DNA from: Bacteroidia bacterium
Lineage (GTDB): Bacteria > Bacteroidota > Bacteroidia > Bacteroidales > Dysgonomonadaceae
Assembly: GCA_025999435.1 (NCBI GenBank)
Contig: BNXH01000064.1
Location: 1-8,775 of the forward strand
Direction of reading: 5' to 3'
Length of the DNA stretch: 8,775 nt
Shown one piece after another: positions 1 to 5,305 of the stretch (its first letter is position 1; every line of letters begins with the position of its first letter). The notes beneath the pieces were generated by a model. That model had not been told where the DNA came from and did no database searches. It worked only from the letters and a program-made list of their open reading frames with translations. Position numbers and translations under genes: made by a program.

Positions 1-14
1 TATCTATAATAGAC

Positions 15-58
15 AATTTGAAAATGAGAAAATGAGCGAATTTGAAAATGAGAAAATG
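15..58. repeat. 24-bp direct tandem duplication
   Basis: Two identical 20-bp copies (aatttgaaaatgagaaaatg) occupy 15-34 and 39-58, giving a 24-bp period with a 4-bp linker (agcg). From memory, similar aatttgaaaatg-type strings are common between genes in Bacteroidales. Function unknown. Confidence 0.85.
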
Positions 59-60
59 TG

Positions 61-88
61 TGTGGAGTTTGTTACATTTTAGTTAAAA
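61..88 (+). repeat. Interspersed repeat copy R1
   Basis: First copy of a 28-bp repeat. Its last 23 bp (66-88) are identical to 306-328. Its first five bases differ from those of the other copies. It is followed by a 7-bp-period tract. Confidence 0.8.
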
Positions 89-92
89 AGTT

Positions 93-141
93 ACGAGTAG
101 ACGAGATACGAGATACGAGTTGTTGGCTGTTGACTGATAAC
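93..141 (+). repeat. 7-bp-period tract, two heptamer types
   Basis: The first part is acgagta plus one base, then acgagat (101-107), acgagat (108-114) and acgagt (115-120). It switches to tgttggc (121-127), tgttgac (128-134) and tgataac (135-141). Two unrelated heptamers thus adjoin each other with the same period. The second type returns at 357-405. Confidence 0.8.
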
Positions 142-142
142 T

Positions 143-170
143 GTAGAAGTTTGTTACTTTTTAGTTAAAT
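143..170 (+). repeat. Interspersed repeat copy R2
   Basis: Aligned with R3 (301-328) it differs at two positions, the 16th and the 28th. The 21-bp stretch 137-157, which includes the end of the preceding heptamer tract, is identical to 295-315, so the repeat unit extends into the tract. Confidence 0.85.
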
Positions 171-175
171 TCTGG

Positions 176-250
176 TTTGTCATGCTGACGACAGGAAGCA
201 TCTCCTGTCTCTCGGGGATCGGGATCCTTCCCTGCGGTCAGGATGACAAA
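176..250. repeat. 75-bp imperfect palindrome (REP-like element)
   Basis: The ends tttgtcatgctgac (176-189) and gtcaggatgacaaa (237-250) pair over 14 bp with one mismatch (184/242). After a small interior mismatch, pairing continues through 192-204 with 221-234, with one bulged base (231) and a C/C mismatch at 199/226. The loop is about 205-220. Each arm can also fold on itself: atgct (182-186) with agcat (197-201), and atcct (224-228) with aggat (240-244). A further perfect 7-bp hairpin is possible, gacagga (190-196) with tcctgtc (203-209). From memory it resembles the gtcatNctga...gaagNatctc palindromic repeats scattered between genes in many bacteria. It is more GC-rich than its surroundings, consistent with a mobile or REP-like insert. 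A transcript terminator role is less likely because no T-run follows on either strand. Confidence 0.8.
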
Positions 251-272
251 GAGGGTAGCCGCGCGAGCAAGG

Positions 273-293
273 GCTAACGGCTAACAGCTAAAA
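273..293 (+). repeat. 7-bp-period tract, third heptamer type
   Basis: Three consecutive heptamers, gctaacg (273-279), gctaaca (280-286) and gctaaaa (287-293). Repeat copy R3 follows almost at once. Confidence 0.65.
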
Positions 294-300
294 AATAACT

Positions 301-328
301 GTAGAAGTTTGTTACATTTTAGTTAAAA
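301..328 (+). repeat. Interspersed repeat copy R3
   Basis: Differs from R2 at two of 28 positions and shares 23 identical bp with R1. A truncated fourth copy lies at 341-353, matching the first 13 bp with one change, just before the third heptamer tract. Confidence 0.85.
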
Positions 329-356
329 GTAGAGATCAAAGTAGTAGTTTGTTTTA

Positions 357-407
357 TGTTGACTGCTGACTGTTGACTGTTGACTGTTGACTGTTGACTG
401 ATAACTG
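357..407 (+). repeat. tgttgac heptamer array, six copies plus a variant
   Basis: The copies are tgttgac (357-363), tgctgac (364-370), four perfect tgttgac units (371-398) and the variant tgataac (399-405), followed by tg. The same order, tgttgac then tgataac, closes the tract at 121-141. The array lies about 30 bp upstream of the aroA promoter-like box, so copy number could change spacing or local structure. No effect on aroA can be shown from sequence alone. Confidence 0.9.
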
Positions 408-439
408 ACATATGTATATTATCACATCGTTTTTTATGG

Positions 440-447
440 TATCTTTG
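440..447 (+). promoter_or_regulatory. Bacteroidota -7 box, probable aroA promoter
   Basis: TATCTTTG followed by C matches the TAnnTTTG -7 consensus of Bacteroidota primary sigma factors. Transcription would begin near 454, giving a leader of about 70 nt before aroA. I see no clear TTTG -33 element at the expected distance. A weaker alternative is TACTTTCG at 496-503. Confidence 0.5.
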
Positions 448-461
448 CGGATAATCATTTA

Positions 462-478
462 AACTTAAGCCTTGAGTT
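462..478 (+). other. Small hairpin in the aroA leader
   Basis: Positions 462-468 pair with 472-478 (7 bp including one G-T pair) around the three-base loop gcc. It lies downstream of the predicted start site and so would be in the aroA mRNA. It is A/T-rich and may be chance. Confidence 0.25.
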
Positions 479-525
479 CTTAATGGGTTTTTGTTTACTT
501 TCGTACAAGTTTAAAAAATCTATCT

Positions 526-1746
526 ATGCAATATAAAATAACGGCGCCCGTATTATTTAATTCAAAGATAAAACTTCCGTCATCGAAAAGTATAAGTAAC
601 AGGGCTCTTATACTGAATGCTCTAAGCCTGAATTCTTTCGATATAGAAAACTTATCCGATTGTGACGATACGGCTGTCATGGTAGAAGCTTTTACCTCGG
701 GGAGTAATCTGATAGATGTAAAAGCCGCAGGAACGTCGATGCGTTTTCTGACTGCGTTTTTGACTATTACTCCCGGGGAATGGATTATTACAGGTACCGA
801 ACGGATGCAGGAGCGCCCTATCCATATTTTGGTAGATGCTTTAGTCACTTTAGGTGCGCGCATACAATATTTAGGAAAAGTAGGGTATCCTCCTTTAAAA
901 ATTAAAGGTACAGCTATTGATGGCGGGGAAATTTATTTGTCCGGAGATGTTAGTTCGCAGTTTATTTCGGCTTTATTAATGATTGCACCTACTATGAGCA
1001 GAGGACTGACTATACATCTTGAAGGCGAAATTATCTCCGTGCCATATATTAAGCTGACCTTGGGTATGATGGCTCAGTTTGGCGTTAAGGCTCACTGGGA
1101 AGGCAATACTATAAGAATGCATTATGAAGAATACAAGCCGGTACACTATATTGTAGAATCGGATTGGTCGGCTGCTTCATATTGGTATGCGATGGCAGCT
1201 TTGGCAGATGAGGCCCATATTCAGTTGACAGGTTTATTTAAGAACAGTATGCAAGGTGATTCTAAAGTAGCTGAACTCTTTACCGATTTAGGGATTGCGA
1301 CAGAATTTACCGAAACAGGCGTAACGTTAGTTAAAACGAATAGGGTTACAAAAAAGATGTTTCATAATTTTGTGAATGAACCCGATTTGGCACAGACATT
1401 TGTTGTAACCTGCTGTATGATGAATATCCCGTTTTTGTTTACAGGTTTGCAAAGCTTGAAAATAAAAGAAACAGATAGGATAGAAGCTCTGAAAAATGAA
1501 ATGAAAAAACTCGGCTACCTCATCTATGATAGTGAGAATAGTATTTTAGAATGGAATGGCGAGCGTTGCCAACCGGAAGAAAATCCAGTAATAAAAACTT
1601 ACGAAGATCATCGTATGGCAATGGCCTTTGCGCCGGCAGCGATAAAATTAGGAGCAATAACAATAGCCGACCCGAAAGTGGTTACGAAGTCATATCCCGC
1701 TTATTGGGATGATTTGAAGTCGGTAGGTTATAATATAGAAGAATAA
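526..1746 (+). CDS. aroA: 3-phosphoshikimate 1-carboxyvinyltransferase (EPSP synthase)
   Basis: Cytoplasmic enzyme of the shikimate pathway. It joins phosphoenolpyruvate to shikimate 3-phosphate to form EPSP, leading to chorismate and the aromatic amino acids. The 406 residues are slightly fewer than in E. coli (427) but span both domains. Visible motifs are the substrate loop SSKSISNRAL (19-28, Lys21), the PEP-site AAGTSMRFL (67-75), QERP (95-98), SSQF (143-146), PDLAQT (286-291, likely catalytic Asp287), KETDR (314-318, Glu315), YEDHRMAMAF (359-368) and Lys388. The Gly of the PEP loop (E. coli Gly96) is kept as Gly69, but the position of E. coli Pro101 is Phe74. The ATG at 526 is chosen because the protein begins a few residues before the first conserved strand, as family members do. 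There is no clear Shine-Dalgarno sequence, as usual in Bacteroidota. No other aromatic-pathway gene is adjacent. The stop lies 2 bp from the era stop on the other strand. Confidence 0.97.
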   Translation: MQYKITAPVLFNSKIKLPSSKSISNRALILNALSLNSFDIENLSDCDDTAVMVEAFTSGSNLIDVKAAGTSMRFLTAFLTITPGEWIITGTERMQERPIHILVDALVTLGARIQYLGKVGYPPLKIKGTAIDGGEIYLSGDVSSQFISALLMIAPTMSRGLTIHLEGEIISVPYIKLTLGMMAQFGVKAHWEGNTIRMHYEEYKPVHYIVESDWSAASYWYAMAALADEAHIQLTGLFKNSMQGDSKVAELFTDLGIATEFTETGVTLVKTNRVTKKMFHNFVNEPDLAQTFVVTCCMMNIPFLFTGLQSLKIKETDRIEALKNEMKKLGYLIYDSENSILEWNGERCQPEENPVIKTYEDHRMAMAFAPAAIKLGAITIADPKVVTKSYPAYWDDLKSVGYNIEE

Positions 1747-1748
1747 AA

Positions 1749-2630
1749 TTAGTCCAGACGGTATCCATATTGACGGAGTAGGTTGTCCCTGCTTCGCCAA
1801 TCCTTTTCTACCTTAACGAATATTTGAAGGAATATTTTCTTATTAAAGAAACGTTCTATATCAAGTCTTGCCATAGTCGCCACCTTTTTCAGGGCAGCGC
1901 CCTTGTGCCCTATAATAATCCCTTTTTGTGTGTCGCGTTCGGCAATTATCAGAGCCCTGATGTTGATTATATCTTTTTCTTCCTTAAACTCTTCCACTAT
2001 GACCTCTACTGCATACGGTATCTCCTTCTGATAGTAAAGAAGGATTTTTTCTCTTATAATTTCTGTGACGAAGAATCGGGCAGGCCGGTCTGTCAGAGCG
2101 TCCTTTTCAAAATATGGAGGCGATTCGGGTATTAATTGTAATATCCGGTTTTTTATCACATCTACATTGAATTTATTCAATGCCGAGATCGGATATATTT
2201 CAGCTCCGGGTAAAAGTTCTTTCCACTGAGCTACCAGCTTTTCCAGTTCCTGTTGATTGGTTTGATCTATCTTGTTTATTAGCAAAAGTACAGGAGCTTC
2301 CACTTTTTGTACTTTTTGCAAAAATTCTTCGTTCTTATCTGTTTTCTCTACAACGTCTGTCATATAAAGAAGAACATCTGCATCACTCAAAGCCGACTCT
2401 GAAAAGCTGAGCATAGATTCCTGCAATTTGTAGTTCGGACGAAGGACTCCCGGAGTATCGGAATATACAATCTGATAATCTTCGGTGTTTACGATCCCTA
2501 AGATACGATGGCGGGTCGTCTGTGCCTTCGATGTGATGATTGATACTTTTTCACCTACTAAAAGGTTCATCAATGTGGATTTACCTACATTGGGGTTGCC
2601 TACTATATTTACAAATCCGGATTTATGCAT
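1749..2630 (-). CDS. era: GTPase Era
   Basis: Essential-type GTPase that binds the 3' end of 16S rRNA and helps mature the 30S subunit. At 293 residues it has the normal family length. The G domain shows G1 GNPNVGKS (11-18), the switch I region KAQTTRHRI (35-43), G3 DTPG (58-61), G4 NKID (119-122) and G5 SAL (149-151). The C-terminal KH RNA-binding domain contains the GxxG loop GHKG (241-244) and ends in the family tail WRSRDNLLRQYGY. The start at 2630 gives the usual Bacteroidales N-terminus (MHKSGFVNIVG). A promoter-like box sits only about 20 bp upstream, so the leader should be very short. The gene diverges from topA and converges on aroA. No der or fabH neighbour is visible on this side. 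Confidence 0.98.
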   Translation of the reverse strand: MHKSGFVNIVGNPNVGKSTLMNLLVGEKVSIITSKAQTTRHRILGIVNTEDYQIVYSDTPGVLRPNYKLQESMLSFSESALSDADVLLYMTDVVEKTDKNEEFLQKVQKVEAPVLLLINKIDQTNQQELEKLVAQWKELLPGAEIYPISALNKFNVDVIKNRILQLIPESPPYFEKDALTDRPARFFVTEIIREKILLYYQKEIPYAVEVIVEEFKEEKDIINIRALIIAERDTQKGIIIGHKGAALKKVATMARLDIERFFNKKIFLQIFVKVEKDWRSRDNLLRQYGYRLD

Positions 2631-2650
2631 TCTTATTGTATATTTTGGTG

Positions 2651-2658
2651 CAAAGTTA
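2651..2658 (-). promoter_or_regulatory. Bacteroidota -7 box, probable era promoter
   Basis: On the minus strand this reads TAACTTTG followed by C, an exact TAnnTTTG match. Transcription would begin near 2645, about 15 nt before the era ATG. No convincing -33 TTTG is visible near 2678-2682. Confidence 0.5.
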
Positions 2659-2754
2659 ATTAAAAAACCTCCGAAGATCGCTCCTCAGAGGTATTTTCTA
2701 ATGTTTGTATTGAAGAATAGAGTTTATCGGCCGTATCTTGACGTATCTCCTTTT

Positions 2755-2778
2755 GGTTTAGCCTTAGCCCGCTAAATC
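2755..2778. other. Stem-loop upstream of era
   Basis: ggtttagc (2755-2762) pairs with gctaaatc (2771-2778) over 8 bp including one G-T pair, with loop cttagccc. There is no strong T-run after it on either strand, so a terminator role is doubtful. It sits at the topA-facing end of the better-balanced block upstream of era. Confidence 0.3.
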
Positions 2779-2888
2779 TTTAGGTAAAATGAAAAAAATC
2801 CATCTGAAAACAGATATAAAAAATTGTTGCTATAAAATTTAAACAGAACTCTAAATACTATTTTAACTGCTTTTTAAAACAAAATCAT

Positions 2889-2896
2889 TACTTTTG
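2889..2896 (+). promoter_or_regulatory. Bacteroidota -7 box, probable topA operon promoter
   Basis: TACTTTTG followed by CGG matches TAnnTTTG exactly, in the same TTTGC context as the aroA and era boxes. Transcription would begin near 2903, giving a leader of about 54 nt. The -33 element is poor (an actg at 2866-2869, 19 bp away). This is the only good promoter candidate for the six-gene run that follows. Confidence 0.55.
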
Positions 2897-2918
2897 CGGT
2901 CAATAAAAGAACTAATTA

Positions 2919-2934
2919 GCCGAACAGTTTCGGT
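2919..2934 (+). other. Hairpin in the topA leader
   Basis: ccgaa (2920-2924) pairs perfectly with ttcgg (2929-2933) around the loop cagt, with a flanking G-T pair (2919/2934). It lies between the predicted start site and the topA ATG. A role in translation or mRNA stability is possible but unproven. Confidence 0.35.
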
Positions 2935-2956
2935 ACGATAGCGAATACGCCTTAAT

Positions 2957-5293
2957 ATGCAGAAAAATTTAGTAATAGTTGAATCCCCGGCAAAGGCCAA
3001 GACAATAGAGAAATTTTTAGGTAAAGATTACAAAGTAATGTCCAGCTACGGACATATCAGAGACTTGAAGAAAAAAGACCTGGGTATTGATTTGGAAAAC
3101 GGGTACACTCCCATATATGAAGTTCCATCCGATAAAAAGAAAGTTGTGGATGAACTGAAGAAAGCGGCAAAGGACGCAGATATGGTATGGTTGGCTTCCG
3201 ATGAAGACCGTGAGGGAGAAGCTATATCCTGGCATTTGTATGAGACTTTAAAGCTTGATAAAAAGAAAACAAGGAGAATCGCTTTCCACGAAATAACCAA
3301 AGATGCAATTCTTCATGCTATAGAAAATCCCCGTAATATAGATGAGAATCTGGTAGATGCCCAACAAGCTCGCCGTGTGCTCGATCGCATAGTTGGCTTT
3401 GAGCTGTCTCCTGTATTATGGCGCAAGGTAAAGCCTGCATTATCAGCCGGACGTGTACAATCTGTGGCCGTAAGGCTGATTGTGGAACGCGAACGTGAGA
3501 TACAGGCCTTCAAAACGGAAACTTCTTATAGAGTGATAGCTATATTTACGAAGGATGACAATAGTGTCGTTTCTGAGATTAAGACTGAACTTAGTAAACG
3601 TTTAAAGACAAAAAAAGAGGCTCTCGATCTGTTAGAAAAATTGAAAGATGCAGCATTCAAAGTCGAGGATGTAGAGACTAAGCCGGTTAAAAAATCGCCG
3701 GCTGCTCCGTTCACTACTTCTACACTCCAACAGGAAGCCTCCCGCAAGCTCGGATTCCCGGTATCGCTTACTATGATGGTTGCCCAAAAACTCTATGAAT
3801 CGGGAAAGATCACATATATGCGTACCGACTCTGTAAACTTATCGAGTTTGGCTATAAATACAGCGAAAGCAGAAGTAGAATCTGCATACGGAAAGCAATA
3901 TTCAAAAGTTCGTCAGTTTTCTACCAAGAGTAAAGGCGCTCAAGAGGCACACGAGGCTATTCGTCCTACGTATATGTCGGAACATACAATATCGGGAACG
4001 GCACAGGAGAAAAAACTCTATGACCTGATCTGGAAAAGAACGATTGCTTCGCAGATGGCTGATGCAGAACTTGAAAAAACAACTGTTACGGTTGATATAT
4101 CCAATAGTAAAGATTTGAAGTTTGTTGCTGTAGGTGAAGTGATTAAGTTTGACGGATTTTTGCATGTTTATCTGGAAGGTTCTGACGACGAAAATATAGA
4201 TAATGAAACAACTCTTTTGCCTCAGGTGAAAGTGCAAGATGTTGTAGATATGAAGGAGGCTGTTGCCACAGAACGCTTTACTCAGCGTCCGAGCCGTTAT
4301 AGCGAAGCATCGTTGGTTCGTAAGTTGGAAGAATTGGGTATTGGACGCCCGTCTACTTATGCACCTACAATATCTACTATACAGAATCGCGAGTATGTGG
4401 AAAAGTCGAATATAGAAGGTACAGAACGTCAATATAATATTCTGACTCTGAAAAAAGACAAAATATCAGATAACCAGAAAACAGAAATAACCGGGGCAGA
4501 TAAAGGAAAATTGTTGCCAACAGACACCGGAATAGTAGTGAATGATTTCCTGACAAAATTCTTTCCTGATATCTTAGACTATAACTTTACAGCAAATGTT
4601 GAAAGGGAATTTGACCAGGTTGCAGATGGAGAAGAAAATTGGACAAAGCTGATCGATAAATTCTACAAAGCATTTCATCCAACAGTAGAATCTGCAACAA
4701 ATATGCAGACCGATCATAAGGTGGGAGAGCGTATACTGGGTGTTGATCCTAAATCAGGACGACAGGTATCAGTAAAGATCGGCCGCTTTGGGCCAATGGT
4801 ACAGATCGGAGTACAGGAGGAAGAAGAAAAACCTCAGTTTGCAGGTCTCCAAAAGAGCCAGTCCATAGCCACAATAACACTTGAAGAAGCTTTGAAGCTA
4901 TTTGATCTTCCCCGTACTATCGGAGAATTTGAAGGTAAGGAGGTCAGTGTCGGCGCCGGCCGTTTCGGCCCTTATGTAAAACACGACGGCAAATTCATAT
5001 CCTTACCTAAAGGGTACGATCCTTATAGTGTTAACATAGAGGATGCAATACCATTAATTGAAGACAAACGGAAAAAGGACGCAGAAAAAGTGATTAAAGT
5101 ATTCACTGAAGATGCAGACCTCCAACTCTTAAACGGACGTTATGGACCTTATATAGCATATAAGAAAAATAACTATAAGATTCCTAAGGGAACAGATCCT
5201 ACTAGCCTTGATTTTGAATCTGTAATGAAAATTGTAAGCTCTACAGATGAAAAAGCGCCATCAAAGGCTAAAGGGAAGACAAAGAAAAAATAA
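2957..5293 (+). CDS. topA: DNA topoisomerase I (type IA, omega protein)
   Basis: Relaxes negatively supercoiled DNA by cutting and passing one strand through a 5'-phosphotyrosine link. The TOPRIM domain is at the N-terminus, with LVIVESPAKAKTIEKFLG (5-22, Glu9) and the metal-binding SDEDREGE (81-88, DxDxE). Next come HEIT (111-114) and SAGRVQSVAVRLIVERE (163-179). The active-site motif KITYMRTDS (284-292) supplies nucleophile Tyr287 and Arg289, and GIGRPSTYAPTI (461-472) follows. The tail lacks the Cys4 zinc fingers of E. coli TopA. It carries three short repeats centred on GRFGPMVQIG (609-618), GRFGPYVKHDG (668-678) and GRYGPYIAYKK (727-737), then a lysine-rich end (769-778) likely to contact DNA. 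At 778 residues it is full length. It heads a same-strand run, with the next gene 12 bp downstream. Confidence 0.98.
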   Translation: MQKNLVIVESPAKAKTIEKFLGKDYKVMSSYGHIRDLKKKDLGIDLENGYTPIYEVPSDKKKVVDELKKAAKDADMVWLASDEDREGEAISWHLYETLKLDKKKTRRIAFHEITKDAILHAIENPRNIDENLVDAQQARRVLDRIVGFELSPVLWRKVKPALSAGRVQSVAVRLIVEREREIQAFKTETSYRVIAIFTKDDNSVVSEIKTELSKRLKTKKEALDLLEKLKDAAFKVEDVETKPVKKSPAAPFTTSTLQQEASRKLGFPVSLTMMVAQKLYESGKITYMRTDSVNLSSLAINTAKAEVESAYGKQYSKVRQFSTKSKGAQEAHEAIRPTYMSEHTISGTAQEKKLYDLIWKRTIASQMADAELEKTTVTVDISNSKDLKFVAVGEVIKFDGFLHVYLEGSDDENIDNETTLLPQVKVQDVVDMKEAVATERFTQRPSRYSEASLVRKLEELGIGRPSTYAPTISTIQNREYVEKSNIEGTERQYNILTLKKDKISDNQKTEITGADKGKLLPTDTGIVVNDFLTKFFPDILDYNFTANVEREFDQVADGEENWTKLIDKFYKAFHPTVESATNMQTDHKVGERILGVDPKSGRQVSVKIGRFGPMVQIGVQEEEEKPQFAGLQKSQSIATITLEEALKLFDLPRTIGEFEGKEVSVGAGRFGPYVKHDGKFISLPKGYDPYSVNIEDAIPLIEDKRKKDAEKVIKVFTEDADLQLLNGRYGPYIAYKKNNYKIPKGTDPTSLDFESVMKIVSSTDEKAPSKAKGKTKKK

Positions 5294-5305
5294 AGTATTA
5301 ATTAT

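Larger units (their letters stand above)
1..410. other. Gene-free repeat mosaic upstream of aroA
   Basis: I find no convincing gene here. The stretch is built almost wholly of short repeats. In order they are a 24-bp duplication, repeat copy R1, a 7-bp-period tract, R2, a 75-bp palindrome, a second 7-bp-period tract, R3, a truncated R4 and a third 7-bp-period tract. Three sub-blocks each finish with ataactg (137-143, 295-301, 401-407). In the first two cases a repeat copy begins within that motif. This suggests growth by duplication of a composite unit. No transposase or integrase fragment is visible, and the neighbouring gene on the left lies outside the window. Confidence 0.8.
2631..2956. 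other. Divergent era-topA intergenic region
   Basis: This 326-bp region contains -7-like boxes for era (2651-2658) and topA (2889-2896), a block of more balanced composition (about 2660-2779), then a very A/T-rich stretch to about 2888 and the topA leader. A small hairpin, atctg-aaaa-cagat (2802-2815), is followed on the minus strand by a T-run (2791-2797), so it could weakly stop antisense transcription coming from the topA side. The minus strand has an open frame of 39 codons (2663-2779), but it has no ATG, GTG or TTG start, so I do not call a gene. No tRNA or known riboswitch is recognised. Confidence 0.6.

Noticed and set aside
176..250. Rho-independent terminator of a gene to the left
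   Set aside because: The stem is long and imperfect and has no T-run after it on either strand; the REP-like repeat reading fits better.
1..410. CRISPR array
   Set aside because: The repeats are irregularly spaced (82 and 158 bp apart), the spacers are themselves repeats, and no cas gene is nearby.
495..863. Minus-strand open frame of 122 codons over the start of aroA
   Set aside because: It is antisense to a clearly conserved gene, has no recognisable domain, and its composition follows from the aroA codons.
2667..2692. Terminator-like stem acctc/gaggt followed by T-run on the minus strand, upstream of era
   Set aside because: The stem is only 5 bp with a 16-base loop, and no minus-strand gene precedes it; the predicted era start site lies downstream of it.
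2485..2775. Plus-strand open frame of 96 codons crossing the era start
   Set aside because: Half of it is the antisense of the Era P-loop region; the rest has no recognisable motif and no ribosome-binding or promoter signal.
3902..4432. Minus-strand open frame of 176 codons inside topA
   Set aside because: It lies wholly within topA, is rich in Cys, Phe, Ser and Arg as expected for an antisense shadow, and shows no family motif or promoter.
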